Assembly (NCBI GenBank): GCA_045611845.1
Contig: JAZKXZ010000027.1
Coordinates: 1-34,600 of the forward strand
Reading direction: 5' to 3'
Origin: Enterocola sp045611845
Lineage (GTDB): Bacteria; Bacteroidota; Bacteroidia; Bacteroidales; Paludibacteraceae
Length of the DNA: 34,600 bases
The first letter of the stretch is position 1, and the number at the start of each line of letters is the position of its first letter. Below are positions 1 through 9,762 of this stretch, piece by piece. Made by a program: the position numbers and the translations under genes. Under the pieces are notes generated by a model. It did no database searches. It had not been told where the DNA came from and saw only the letters and a list, made by a program, of their open reading frames with translations.

Positions 1-468
1 TTATTGGCAGCCGTTGCATATAAAGAGTCGAAATTTAATCCAAATGTTACCTCATGGGCAGGCGCATGCGGAATTATGCAGATAATGCCTAAAACTGCAA
101 TTTCTTTAGGGCTTACAGAGGAAGAATTCTATGATCCTGAAAAAAATATTCGTGCTGCAGCACAATATTTAAACAAAATGAAGAAGCTATTCCCTAATAT
201 AACAGATGAACGTGAGAAAGTGAAGTTTGTTTTAGCTTCATACAACGCTGGTCCTGGACATATATTTGACGCTAGGGCATTAACTGTGAAACACGGCAAG
301 AATCCTGATTTATGGGATGATGTAAAAGATTTTCTTAGATTAAAATCAAATCCAGAGTATTACAACGATGAGGTTTGTAAATATGGATATTGTAGGGGTA
401 ATGAGCCAATTTATTATGTAGATGTTATTACTGCTAAATATGGAGAATATATACTTTGGGCAAAATAA
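1..468 (+). CDS. mltF: Lytic transglycosylase, 3' end (MltF-type SLT domain), partial
   Basis: The reading frame is open from the first base, so the gene begins upstream of the window and only the last 155 codons are seen. The piece is a family 1 SLT lytic transglycosylase domain. It has the AxxYKES motif, whose Glu (codon 9, nt 25-27) would be the catalytic acid, then GIMQIMP and, further on, ASYNAGPGH. These enzymes cleave the MurNAc-GlcNAc bond of peptidoglycan to leave anhydro-MurNAc ends. The C-terminal position of the domain and the run-out after it resemble the membrane-bound MltF group, which carries a solute-binding-like domain in front; that part is not visible, so the MltF name is inferred. 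The gene is convergent with rpoC, with a shared terminator between. Confidence 0.8.
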   Translation, partial: LLAAVAYKESKFNPNVTSWAGACGIMQIMPKTAISLGLTEEEFYDPEKNIRAAAQYLNKMKKLFPNITDEREKVKFVLASYNAGPGHIFDARALTVKHGKNPDLWDDVKDFLRLKSNPEYYNDEVCKYGYCRGNEPIYYVDVITAKYGEYILWAK

Positions 469-502
469 TTTGATTTAAAGTTTGGCAACATTACCAGCAA
501 TA

Positions 503-533
503 AAAAAGGGAGACTCAGTGAGCCTCCCTTTTT
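503..533. terminator. Bidirectional terminator between mltF and rpoC
   Basis: AAAAAGGGAG (503-512) pairs with CTCCCTTTTT (524-533). One A/C mismatch follows and then an inner CTC/GAG stem with loop AGT (517-519). The A-run on one side and the T-run on the other make it a terminator in both directions, which suits two convergent genes. Confidence 0.85.
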
Positions 534-548
534 CTATTAGAATACTGC

Positions 549-3500
549 CTATTCAGCAGCACTTTCTTCTTTAGTTTCAATCAGATTACGTTTAGCTTCC
601 ATGATTTTTTCATATTCTTCACGAGAAGCAACAACTATTTTTTCGTAAGCTGAAAGACCAGTACCAGCAGGGATTAGACGACCTGTGATAACGTTTTCTT
701 TCATACCTTCTAGGTAATCCACTTTACCGTTAATAGCAGCATCATTTAATACCTTAGTGGTTTCTTGGTACGAAGCAGCTGACATGAAGCTTGTGGTGTG
801 AAGAGCAGCACGTGTGATACCTTGTAAGATTTGGTTAGAGGTAGCAGGAACTGCTTCACGAGTTTCAACAATACGTAAGTCTTTACGTTTTAGAGAACTG
901 TTCTCGTCGCGTAGCTTACGAGCTGTAACAATTTGACCACGTTGGAAGATTTCAGAGTCACCAGCATCTGTTACAACATATTTGCCCCAGATTTGGTTGT
1001 TTTCTTCCATAAACGCTTGTTTGTCTACAATTTGTTTTTCAAGGAAGTGTGTATCGCCTGGATCGTCGATTTCAACTTTACGCATCATTTGACGAACGAT
1101 TACTTCAAAGTGTTTGTCATTGATTTTTACACCTTGAGAACGATATACGTCTTGAACTTCATTCACAATGTATTCTTGAACAGCGGTAGGACCTTTAATT
1201 GCTAGGATGTCAGAAGGAGTAATAGCACCATCTGATAAAGCACCACCAGCACGAACGAAGTCATTTTCTTGAACTAAGATTTGTTTAGAAAGTGGAACTA
1301 GATAGATCTTTTCTTTACCAATCTTAGGAGTAATAATGATTTCGCGTTGACCACGTTTGATTTTACCGAAGCTAACTTCACCATCAATTTCAGAAACGAT
1401 AGCTGGGTTAGAAGGGTTACGAGCTTCGAATAGCTCAGTTACACGTGGAAGACCACCGGTGATGTCACCCACTTTACTAACAACACGAGGAATCTTGAAT
1501 AAAGTTTGACCTACTTGAATGTTAGCATTTTCGTCAAGTGAAATGTGAGCACCTACTGGAAGTGTATATGTGCGAACCACTTTACCTTTTTCGTCAAGTA
1601 CAAGAGCTGAAGGAATTTTGTTTTTGTCTTTGTCCTTAGCCTCAACAATGATCTTCTCTTTTAGACCAGTTTGTTCGTCAGATTCAACTTTATATGTAAT
1701 GTTTTCAATTACATTTTCAAATTTAATCTTACCTTTTACTTCAGAGATAACTACAGCGTTGAATGGGTCCCATTCACAAAGAGCATCACCTTTTTTCACC
1801 TTAGCACCGTTTTTCACGAAGATTGTAGATGCGTAAGGGATATTTTGAGTTGTTAATACAACTTTAGTATTAGGTTCTACGATACGTAGCTCAGTTAAAC
1901 GGCTTACAACGATTTCTTCACCAGATTCAGACTTAACTGTACGAAGTTCATCTATTTCAAGAACACCATCGTAACGAGAGATAAGTTTGTTTTCAGTAGC
2001 AACGTTGGCAGCCACACCACCCACGTGGAAAGTACGAAGAGTAAGCTGAGTACCTGGCTCACCGATAGATTGAGCAGCAATTACACCAACAGCTTCACCT
2101 TTTTGTACCATACGTCCAGTAGCAAGGTTGCGACCGTAACATTTAGCACAAACACCTTTCTTAGATTCGCAGGTAAGAACTGAACGAATTTCTACTTGTT
2201 CGATAGAAGATTCTTGAATCATCTTAGCAGCGTCTTCTGTGATTTCTTCACCTGCACCTACAATAATTTTTTCAGTTACAGGGTGGATGATATCGTGAAC
2301 AGATACACGACCCAAGATACGTTCATATAGAGATGAGATAACATCTTCATTATTCTTAAGCTCAGTAGCGATAAGACCACGAAGAGTACCACAGTCTTCT
2401 TCTTGAATAATAACGTCGTGAGAAACGTCTACTAGACGACGAGTTAAGTAACCAGCATCGGCAGTTTTTAACGCTGTATCCGCAAGACCCTTACGAGCAC
2501 CGTGAGTAGAAATAAAGTATTCCATCACAGATACACCTTCCTTAAAGTTAGAAAGAATACGGTTTTCAATGGTTTGACCACCTTCAGCACCAGCTTTTTG
2601 AGGTTTAGCCATCAGACCACGCATACCGCATAACTGACTAATCTGAGTACGAGAACCACGGGCACCAGAGTCCAACATCATATATACAGAGTTGAAACCT
2701 TGGTCATCTTTCTTAAGTTGATCCATCAAAATATTTGATAGATTGTTATTAACGTGTGTCCAAGTATCAATGATTTGGTTATAACGTTCGTTGAAGGTAA
2801 TGAAGCCCATGCTATAGTCGCTAAGGATTGCTTCAACTTTATCGTAACCTTCTTGTACTAGTTTTTCTTTTTCTTCTGGGATAATAACGTTTTCAAGGTT
2901 GAATGATAGACAGCCTTTGAACGCCATATAGTAACCTAAGTTCTTGATATCATCAAGGAAGTCTGCTGTACGAGCTACACCACATACTGCGATTACCTTG
3001 CTAATGATGTCACGAAGAGATTTTTTAGTAATAAGTGTATTAATGAAACCAACTTCTTCTGGAACGCATTCGTTGAATAAAACGCGACCTACTGTGGTGT
3101 CGATTAATTTAGTTACTAATAAACCGTTTTCAACATCTTTAGTTTTAACAGTAATCTTAGTGTTAAGAGTAACGCGACGTTCGTTGTACGCAATATTAAC
3201 TTCTTCTGGAGAATAGAATTTCAAACCTTCACCCATAGCGCCAGAACGTTCTTTGGTCATATAGTATAGACCAAGAATCATATCCTGAGAAGGTACTGTG
3301 ATAGGAGCACCGTTGGCAGGGTTAAGAATGTTGTGAGAAGCTAGCATAAGGATTTGGGCCTCAAGGATAGCTTCGTTGCCAAGTGGCAAGTGAACAGCCA
3401 TTTGGTCACCGTCGAAGTCGGCGTTGAACGCGGTACATGCAAGTGGGTGAAGTTGGATAGCTTTACCCTCAATCATCTTAGGTTGGAATGCTTGAATACC

Positions 3501-4829
3501 TAAACGGTGAAGAGTAGGAGCACGGTTTAGAAGAACTGGGTGTCCTTTCATTACGTGTTCAAGAATATCCCAAACTACTGTATCTTTTCTATCAACGATT
3601 TTCTTAGCAGATTTTACAGTTTTTACGATACCACGTTCAATCAGTTTACGAATGATAAATGGTTTGTAAAGTTCTGTAGCCATGTCTTTTGGAAGACCAC
3701 ACTCATGCATACGAAGTTCTGGACCAACGACGATTACAGAACGAGCAGAGTAGTCTACACGTTTACCTAATAAGTTTTGACGGAAACGACCTTGTTTACC
3801 TTTCAAACTATCAGATAGTGATTTAAGAGCACGGTTTGCGTCTGCTTTAACCGCTGTAGATTTACGAGTATTATCGAATAAAGAGTCCACAGCTTCTTGT
3901 AACATACGTTTTTCGTTACGAAGAATTACTTCAGGAGCTTTAATTTCGATAAGTTTTTTCAAACGGTTGTTACGGATGATTACACGACGATATAGGTCGT
4001 TAAGGTCTGATGTTGCGAAACGACCACCATCTAGTGGAACTAGAGGACGTAGTTCTGGTGGAATCACTGGAACTACATTGATAACCATCCATTCTGGTTT
4101 GTTGCGATGTTTAGAAGCACGGAAAGACTCAATAACTTGAAGACGTTTTAACGCTTCAGTTTTACGTTGTTGAGAAAGGTCTGTGCTAGCTTTGTCGCGT
4201 AATTCGTATGAAACTTTGTCCAAGTCTATGCGCATTAACATATCTTGGATAGCTTCAGCACCCATTTTAGCGATGAACTTGTTTGGATCGCTATCGTCAA
4301 GAAGTTGATTTTCACGTGGAAGGTTATCCATGATTTCATCATATTCTTCTTCACTAAGAGTATCACCAACAGCAAGTTCAGTGTGGATACCAGCTTGAAT
4401 TACCACATATTTTTCATAATATATGATAGAGTCAAGTTTCTTTGTAGGTAATCCTAAAAGATAACCAATCTTGTTAGGTAAAGAACGGAAATACCAGATG
4501 TGAGCAACAGGAACCACCAATTTGATGTGACCCATACGTTCACGACGTACTTTCTTTTCAGTAACGTCCACACCACAACGGTCGCAAGTGATACCTTTGT
4601 AACGAATGCTCTTATATTTACCACAGTGACATTCGTAATCTTTAGTAGGACCAAAGATGCGTTCACAGAATAGACCATCACGTTCAGGTTTGTATGTACG
4701 ATAGTTGATGGTTTCTGGTTTTAGCACTTCACCACTAGATTGTTTTAGAATCTCTTCAGGAGAAGCTAAACCAATGGTTATTTTGCTAAAATTGGTTTTT
4801 TGTTTATTATTTTCACTTCTAAATGCCAT
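549..4829 (-). CDS. rpoC: DNA-directed RNA polymerase beta' subunit
   Basis: The product has 1426 residues, the usual size in Bacteroidetes. The N-terminal zinc ribbon is CHCG...CDRCG (C67, C69, C82, C85). The active-site loop NADFDGD spans 469-475 and its three Asp residues hold the catalytic magnesium. The second zinc site ends CESKKGVCAKC (C887, C894, C897), followed by the bridge-helix and trigger-loop region (AAQSIGEPGTQLTLRTFHVGG begins soon after). It is the large clamp-bearing subunit and pairs with rpoB, which ends 9 bases upstream, so the two are certainly cotranscribed. The start is an ATG with no purine-rich site before it, normal for this phylum. Nothing is missing or broken. Confidence 0.99.
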   Translation of the reverse strand: MAFRSENNKQKTNFSKITIGLASPEEILKQSSGEVLKPETINYRTYKPERDGLFCERIFGPTKDYECHCGKYKSIRYKGITCDRCGVDVTEKKVRRERMGHIKLVVPVAHIWYFRSLPNKIGYLLGLPTKKLDSIIYYEKYVVIQAGIHTELAVGDTLSEEEYDEIMDNLPRENQLLDDSDPNKFIAKMGAEAIQDMLMRIDLDKVSYELRDKASTDLSQQRKTEALKRLQVIESFRASKHRNKPEWMVINVVPVIPPELRPLVPLDGGRFATSDLNDLYRRVIIRNNRLKKLIEIKAPEVILRNEKRMLQEAVDSLFDNTRKSTAVKADANRALKSLSDSLKGKQGRFRQNLLGKRVDYSARSVIVVGPELRMHECGLPKDMATELYKPFIIRKLIERGIVKTVKSAKKIVDRKDTVVWDILEHVMKGHPVLLNRAPTLHRLGIQAFQPKMIEGKAIQLHPLACTAFNADFDGDQMAVHLPLGNEAILEAQILMLASHNILNPANGAPITVPSQDMILGLYYMTKERSGAMGEGLKFYSPEEVNIAYNERRVTLNTKITVKTKDVENGLLVTKLIDTTVGRVLFNECVPEEVGFINTLITKKSLRDIISKVIAVCGVARTADFLDDIKNLGYYMAFKGCLSFNLENVIIPEEKEKLVQEGYDKVEAILSDYSMGFITFNERYNQIIDTWTHVNNNLSNILMDQLKKDDQGFNSVYMMLDSGARGSRTQISQLCGMRGLMAKPQKAGAEGGQTIENRILSNFKEGVSVMEYFISTHGARKGLADTALKTADAGYLTRRLVDVSHDVIIQEEDCGTLRGLIATELKNNEDVISSLYERILGRVSVHDIIHPVTEKIIVGAGEEITEDAAKMIQESSIEQVEIRSVLTCESKKGVCAKCYGRNLATGRMVQKGEAVGVIAAQSIGEPGTQLTLRTFHVGGVAANVATENKLISRYDGVLEIDELRTVKSESGEEIVVSRLTELRIVEPNTKVVLTTQNIPYASTIFVKNGAKVKKGDALCEWDPFNAVVISEVKGKIKFENVIENITYKVESDEQTGLKEKIIVEAKDKDKNKIPSALVLDEKGKVVRTYTLPVGAHISLDENANIQVGQTLFKIPRVVSKVGDITGGLPRVTELFEARNPSNPAIVSEIDGEVSFGKIKRGQREIIITPKIGKEKIYLVPLSKQILVQENDFVRAGGALSDGAITPSDILAIKGPTAVQEYIVNEVQDVYRSQGVKINDKHFEVIVRQMMRKVEIDDPGDTHFLEKQIVDKQAFMEENNQIWGKYVVTDAGDSEIFQRGQIVTARKLRDENSSLKRKDLRIVETREAVPATSNQILQGITRAALHTTSFMSAASYQETTKVLNDAAINGKVDYLEGMKENVITGRLIPAGTGLSAYEKIVVASREEYEKIMEAKRNLIETKEESAAE

Positions 4830-4838
4830 AGTACTTTT

Positions 4839-7800
4839 TTATTCTAAGTTGATGCTAAGACCTAAGCCACGTAATTCGTGTAGTAATACGTTAAGAGATT
4901 CTGGAATTCCAGCTTGTGGAATTGGATCACCTTTAACTATAGCTTCGTAAGCTTTAGCACGTCCTACTACGTCGTCAGATTTAATTGTCAAGATTTCTTG
5001 AAGGATGTGTGATGCGCCGAATGCTTCTAGCGCCCAAACTTCCATCTCACCGAAACGTTGACCACCGAATTGAGCTTTACCGCCAAGAGGTTGTTGAGTA
5101 ATAAGTGAGTAAGGACCGATAGAACGAGCGTGCATTTTGTCTTCTACCATGTGGCCTAATTTCAACATATAGATAACACCTACAGTAGCAGGTTGGTCAA
5201 ATCTTTCGCCAGTACCACCATCGAATAGGTAAGTTTTACCATATCTTGGCACACCAGCTTTGTCAGTCCATGTATTTAAGTCGTCTAATGATGCACCGTC
5301 GAAGATAGGAGTTGCAAATTTCACACCTAGTTCTTTACCAGCCCATCCTAGAACAGTTTCAAAGATTTGTCCTAAGTTCATACGAGAAGGCACACCTAGT
5401 GGGTTTAGAACGATATCTACAGGAGTACCGTCTTCTAGGAATGGCATATCTTCTTGGCGAACAATACGAGAAACAATACCTTTGTTACCGTGACGACCCG
5501 CCATTTTATCACCAACGCGGATTTTACGTTTTTTAGCGATATAAATCTTAGCTAGTTGAACAATACCAGAAGGAAGATCATCACCAACGCTGATGTTGTA
5601 TTTTTCACGTTTAAGAACAGCATCAAGTTCTTTATATTTACGTAAGTAGTTAAGGATAACGTCACGGATTAAATCATTTTTGTGAGCGTCAGCTGTCCAT
5701 TTACTTACTTGAACAGTGGTATAATCAATTTCTAGTAATTGTTTTTGTGTAAACTTGTTACCTTTAGCGATTAGGTCTGCACCTAAGAAATCTTTCACAC
5801 CTTGAGAAGTTTTACCGCTTGTAAGAACCATCAACTTATCAACAAGAATGTTTTTAAGTTTAGCAACGTTTTCTTCGAAGCGAGCTTCCATTGCTGCAAT
5901 CTGAATTTTTTCTTCAGATTTTTCTTTCTTAGTTTTTTGTGCTTTAGAGAATAGACGTTTACCAATAACTACACCACGAAGTGATGGGTTAGCTTTAAGA
6001 GAAGCGTCTTTCACGTCACCAGCTTTATCACCGAAGATAGCACGTAGAAGTTTTTCCTCTGGTGAAGGATCTGATTCACCTTTTGGAGTGATTTTACCAA
6101 TAAGGATGTCACCAGGTTTAACTAGAGCACCAACGCGGATAATACCGTTTTCGTCTAGGTCTTTAGTTGCATCTTCACTTACGTTTGGAATATCCGCTGT
6201 AAGTTCTTCCATACCACGTTTGGTTTCACGAACCTCAAGTGTATATTCATCTACGTGAACAGAAGTTAGTAAGTCTTCGCGAACAACACGTTCGTTAATT
6301 ACGATAGCGTCCTCATAGTTGTAACCTTTCCAAGGCATGAATGCCACTTTAAGGTTTCTACCAATAGCAAGTTCACCATTTTGAGTAGAGTAACCTTCGG
6401 TAAGGATTTGACCTTTAGTTACTTTATCACCCTTCTTACAGATTGGACGAAGGTCGATAGTAGTGCTTTGGTTAGTTTTTTGGAACTTAGGTAATTTGTA
6501 TTCTTGAACAGGTTCGTCGAAACGTACGAACAATTCTTCTTCTGTGTATTCGTATTTAATGCGAATAGTTGTAGCATCTACATATTCAATTACACCATCA
6601 CGTTCAGCAACAATTTGAGTACGTGAATTTTGTACTAATTGACCTTCTATACCAGTACCCACGATAGGAGCCTCTGTGCGTAGAAGTGGCACTGCTTGAC
6701 GCATCATGTTAGAACCCATCAGCGCACGGTTCGCGTCGTCGTGTTCTAGGAATGGGATAAGCGCAGCTGCAATAGATGCAATTTGTTGAGGAGCTACGTC
6801 CATAAGTTCAACCTCTTCTGGAGCAACGATTGGGAAATCACTGTCTTGACGAGATTTAACACGAGTACGGATAAATGTACCGTCATCGTTTAATGGAGCA
6901 TTACCTTGTGCAATGATTTTGTTTTCTTCTTCTTCAGCAGCTAGGTAAACTACCTCATCTTTATTTAGGTTAACAGTCTTGTTTTCAACTTTACGATATG
7001 GAGTTTCGATGAAACCTAAATCGTTAATCTTAGCGAATACGCAAAGAGAGTTGATAAGACCGATATTTGGACCTTCAGGAGTTTCGATAGGACATAGACG
7101 ACCATAGTGTGTGTAGTGAACGTCACGTACCTCGAAACCAGCTCTTTCACGAGAAAGACCACCAGGACCAAGAGCAGATAAACGACGTTTGTGAGTGATT
7201 TCTGCAAGTGGGTTGGTTTGGTCCATGAATTGTGATAACGCGTTAGTTCCAAAGAACGAATTAATAACTGAAGAGATAGTCTTAGCATTAATAAGGTCAA
7301 TTGGAGTAAATACTTCGTTGTCACGAACATTCATTCTTTCACGAATAGTACGAGCCATACGAGCTAGACCGATACCGAATTGGTTGTAAAGTTGTTCGCC
7401 AACAGTACGAACACGACGGTTGCTTAAGTGGTCAATATCGTCAACATCCGCTTTAGAGTTAATAAGTTCAATTAAATATTGAATAATAGCAATAATATCT
7501 TCTCTAGTCAATACTTTAATCTCTGCAGCTATATCAAGATTTAATTTGCGGTTGATACGATAACGGCCCACATCACCAAGGTCATAACGTTTTTCAGAGA
7601 AGAATAGGTTATTAATAACTTCGCGTGCACTAGTTTCATCTGTAGGTTCAGCATTACGTAGTTGGCGATAGATATAATACACCGCTTCTTTTTCTGAGTT
7701 ACAAGAGTCTTTTTGTAATGTGTTGTATATAATAGTGTAGTCAGACATATTAGCATCTTCGCGGTGAAGAAGAATTGTAGAAACACCAGTTTCTATAATT

Positions 7801-8639
7801 TTGTCAATATGTTCTGCTTCTAGAATAGTTTCACGGTCGATGATAACTTCGTTACGATCGATAGAAACAACTTCTCCTGTATCTTCGTCAGCAAAGTCTT
7901 CTACCCAAGTTTTAAGTACACGAGCAGCTAATTTTCTACCAATAGCTTTTTTAAGATTGGTTTTAGTTGCTTTGATTTCTTCTGCAAGGTTGAAAATTTC
8001 AAGAATTTCTTTATCACTTTCAAAACCTACAGCACGAAGTAGGGTAGTAACAGGTAATTTTTTCTTACGGTCGATGTATGCATACATCACGTTGTTAATG
8101 TCTGTAGTAAATTCTATCCATGATCCACGGAATGGAATAATACGTGCAGAATATAACTTAGTACCATTGGTGTGCATGTTTTGTCCGAAGAAAACACCTG
8201 GAGAACGGTGTAATTGAGATACAACTACACGTTCAGCACCGTTGATAACGAATGTTCCTTTTTCGGTCATATAAGGGATAGGACCTAGGTAAACGTCTTG
8301 GATCACAGTTTCAAAATCTTCGTGATCTGGATCGGTGCAAGATAATCTAAGTTTAGCTTTTAGTGGAACATTGTATGTAAGTCCACGGTCGATACACTCA
8401 TCTATAGAATAGCGAGGAGGATCGATATAGTAGTCTAGAAACTCAAGTGTAAAGTTGTTTCTAGTATCGTTTATAGGAAAGTTTTCGGAAAATACCTTAT
8501 ACAATCCTTCGTTTTTTCTTTTTTCCGGAGGAGTATCTAGTTGGAAGAAATCCTTGAATGATTTTAACTGAACTTCTAGGAAGTCAGGGTATTCCAACGG
8601 ATTTTTAATTGATGAGAAATTTATTCTGTTGTTACTCAT
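4839..8639 (-). CDS. rpoB: DNA-directed RNA polymerase beta subunit
   Basis: The product has 1266 residues. Typical beta-subunit blocks appear in order: N-terminal lobe with VVSQLHRSPGVFF; the rifampicin-site region GTNALSQFMDQTNPLAEITHKRRLSALGP, split across the middle; GRLCPIETPEGPNIGLI; then MPWKGYNYEDAI, and near the C-terminus KMAGRHGNKG and GGKAQFGGQRFGEMEVWALEA. In the rifampicin pocket the usual residues (SQFMDQ, THKRR, SALGPGG) are intact, so the sequence gives no sign of target-site resistance. The beta subunit forms the catalytic cleft with RpoC. The gene follows rplL after 148 bases that contain a terminator-like hairpin. It is read in the same direction as the ribosomal genes. 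Confidence 0.99.
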   Translation of the reverse strand: MSNNRINFSSIKNPLEYPDFLEVQLKSFKDFFQLDTPPEKRKNEGLYKVFSENFPINDTRNNFTLEFLDYYIDPPRYSIDECIDRGLTYNVPLKAKLRLSCTDPDHEDFETVIQDVYLGPIPYMTEKGTFVINGAERVVVSQLHRSPGVFFGQNMHTNGTKLYSARIIPFRGSWIEFTTDINNVMYAYIDRKKKLPVTTLLRAVGFESDKEILEIFNLAEEIKATKTNLKKAIGRKLAARVLKTWVEDFADEDTGEVVSIDRNEVIIDRETILEAEHIDKIIETGVSTILLHREDANMSDYTIIYNTLQKDSCNSEKEAVYYIYRQLRNAEPTDETSAREVINNLFFSEKRYDLGDVGRYRINRKLNLDIAAEIKVLTREDIIAIIQYLIELINSKADVDDIDHLSNRRVRTVGEQLYNQFGIGLARMARTIRERMNVRDNEVFTPIDLINAKTISSVINSFFGTNALSQFMDQTNPLAEITHKRRLSALGPGGLSRERAGFEVRDVHYTHYGRLCPIETPEGPNIGLINSLCVFAKINDLGFIETPYRKVENKTVNLNKDEVVYLAAEEEENKIIAQGNAPLNDDGTFIRTRVKSRQDSDFPIVAPEEVELMDVAPQQIASIAAALIPFLEHDDANRALMGSNMMRQAVPLLRTEAPIVGTGIEGQLVQNSRTQIVAERDGVIEYVDATTIRIKYEYTEEELFVRFDEPVQEYKLPKFQKTNQSTTIDLRPICKKGDKVTKGQILTEGYSTQNGELAIGRNLKVAFMPWKGYNYEDAIVINERVVREDLLTSVHVDEYTLEVRETKRGMEELTADIPNVSEDATKDLDENGIIRVGALVKPGDILIGKITPKGESDPSPEEKLLRAIFGDKAGDVKDASLKANPSLRGVVIGKRLFSKAQKTKKEKSEEKIQIAAMEARFEENVAKLKNILVDKLMVLTSGKTSQGVKDFLGADLIAKGNKFTQKQLLEIDYTTVQVSKWTADAHKNDLIRDVILNYLRKYKELDAVLKREKYNISVGDDLPSGIVQLAKIYIAKKRKIRVGDKMAGRHGNKGIVSRIVRQEDMPFLEDGTPVDIVLNPLGVPSRMNLGQIFETVLGWAGKELGVKFATPIFDGASLDDLNTWTDKAGVPRYGKTYLFDGGTGERFDQPATVGVIYMLKLGHMVEDKMHARSIGPYSLITQQPLGGKAQFGGQRFGEMEVWALEAFGASHILQEILTIKSDDVVGRAKAYEAIVKGDPIPQAGIPESLNVLLHELRGLGLSINLE

Positions 8640-8720
8640 ACGAGGTTTAATATCAAACGGTTAAAGACTAACTCGTGATTGCTTTTTTATGTGTGGAAAA
8701 GCAGACCACTATTTTAAGCA

Positions 8721-8760
8721 TAAAAAGGTTTAGAACCTTATTTTGCTAAGGTTCTAAACC
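8721..8760 (-). terminator. Attenuator-like terminator between rplL and rpoB
   Basis: GGTTTAGAACCTTA (8727-8740) is the exact reverse complement of 8747-8760, leaving a 6-base loop. Read on the minus strand, the 14-bp stem is followed at once by TTTTT (8726-8722), the form of an intrinsic terminator. It sits between rplL and rpoB, inside an otherwise continuous operon. In E. coli a partial terminator at this place lowers rpoBC transcription relative to the ribosomal genes; the same role is inferred here. I see no clear TAnnTTTG promoter between this hairpin and rpoB. Confidence 0.8.
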
Positions 8761-8787
8761 GAGCCTCCTGATTTACAGGAAGTTAGA

Positions 8788-9168
8788 TTATTTTAACTCA
8801 ACTTCAGCGCCAGCTTCAGTAAGTTGTTTTTTCAATGCTTCAGCTTCGTCTTTGCTTACACCTTCTTTAACGTTAGCAGGAGCAGCGTCAACGATATCTT
8901 TAGCTTCTTTTAGGCCAAGACCTGTTAGTTCTTTAACTAGTTTTACGATAGCTAGTTTGTTAGCACCAGCTGATTTTAATACTACGTCAAAAGATGTTTT
9001 TTCTTCAGCAGCAGGAGCAGCAGCACCAGCAGCAGCTGGGCCAGCAACAGCTACAGCAGCAGCTGCAGGTTCGATACCATATTCATCTTTTAAAATTTGA
9101 GCTAGTTCGTTTACGTCTTTAACGGTTAGGTTTACTAGTTCTTCTGCAAGTTTCTTTAAATCTGCCAT
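8788..9168 (-). CDS. rplL: 50S ribosomal protein L7/L12
   Basis: The product has 126 residues. The N-terminal dimerisation part (MADLKKLAEELVNLTVKDVNEL) is followed by an Ala/Pro-rich hinge at about 35-55 (AAAAVAVAGPAAAG and on), then the globular C-terminal domain with EEKTSFDVVLKSAGANK and LGLKEAKDIVDAAP. L7/L12 dimers form the flexible stalk that recruits translation GTPases such as EF-Tu (tuf lies upstream in the same block). The protein binds the ribosome through L10, whose gene ends 46 bases upstream. The alanine-rich hinge is low-complexity but normal. Confidence 0.98.
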   Translation of the reverse strand: MADLKKLAEELVNLTVKDVNELAQILKDEYGIEPAAAAVAVAGPAAAGAAAPAAEEKTSFDVVLKSAGANKLAIVKLVKELTGLGLKEAKDIVDAAPANVKEGVSKDEAEALKKQLTEAGAEVELK

Positions 9169-9214
9169 TTTTATAAAATTTAAAAAGTTTTTACTAATTT
9201 GTTGTTTTTGGTAA

Positions 9215-9742
9215 TTATTCTCTCTCGCCTAGTGTTTTTAACACGCCATGGATTGTATTGCCTCCAGATTGAAGTGCAGAAAGCACATTTTGCATTGGAG
9301 ATTGTAACAAGCCGATGATTTCGCCAAGAAGTTCTTCCTTAGATTTAAGGGCTACTAGAGCATCTAATTGGTCAGCACCAACATACATGCTTTCGTATAC
9401 ATAAGCTGCTTTCAAAACTGGTTTGCCGTTGTTAGCTTTGTCTTTGCTTAATTCTTTGATAAGACGAGCTGGAGCATTACCATTGTTTGAGAACATTATA
9501 GAGGTAGAGCCACTTAGAGTGCCGTAGATTTCGCTGAAATCAGCATCTAGACCTTCTAATGCCTTTTGGAACAAGGTGTTTTTAACCACCATTAATTTTA
9601 CGTCTTTCTCGAAACATGCTTTACGTAATAGGTGTGTTCTTTCTGCGTTTAATTCAGAAGTATCTGTTACGTAGAAGTGGTCATATTGACCAATAGTTTC
9701 TTGAATAAGAGCTATAACATTTGCTTTATCTTCCTTTTTCAT
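9215..9742 (-). CDS. rplJ: 50S ribosomal protein L10
   Basis: The product has 175 residues and the usual order MKKEDKANVIALIQETIGQYDHFYVTD, then LRKACFEKDVKLMVVKNTLFQKAL (rRNA-binding domain), and a C-terminal helical tail that carries L7/L12 dimers. L10 anchors the stalk to 23S rRNA near L11. It lies between rplA (20 bases before) and rplL (46 bases after). In many bacteria L10 or the L10-L12 complex represses its own mRNA; no leader structure that would prove this could be seen here. Confidence 0.97.
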   Translation of the reverse strand: MKKEDKANVIALIQETIGQYDHFYVTDTSELNAERTHLLRKACFEKDVKLMVVKNTLFQKALEGLDADFSEIYGTLSGSTSIMFSNNGNAPARLIKELSKDKANNGKPVLKAAYVYESMYVGADQLDALVALKSKEELLGEIIGLLQSPMQNVLSALQSGGNTIHGVLKTLGERE

Positions 9743-9762
9743 GCTTACAATAATTTTAGTGG

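Noticed and set aside
7801..8217. Long open frame (138 codons) on the plus strand inside rpoB
   Set aside because: It is antisense to a highly conserved coding region, its sequence has no domain pattern, and low-GC codon bias readily creates such shadows. The same holds for other antisense frames in rpoC, tuf and rplL.
9001..9080. Alanine-rich low-complexity repeat
   Set aside because: It is the normal flexible hinge of ribosomal protein L7/L12.
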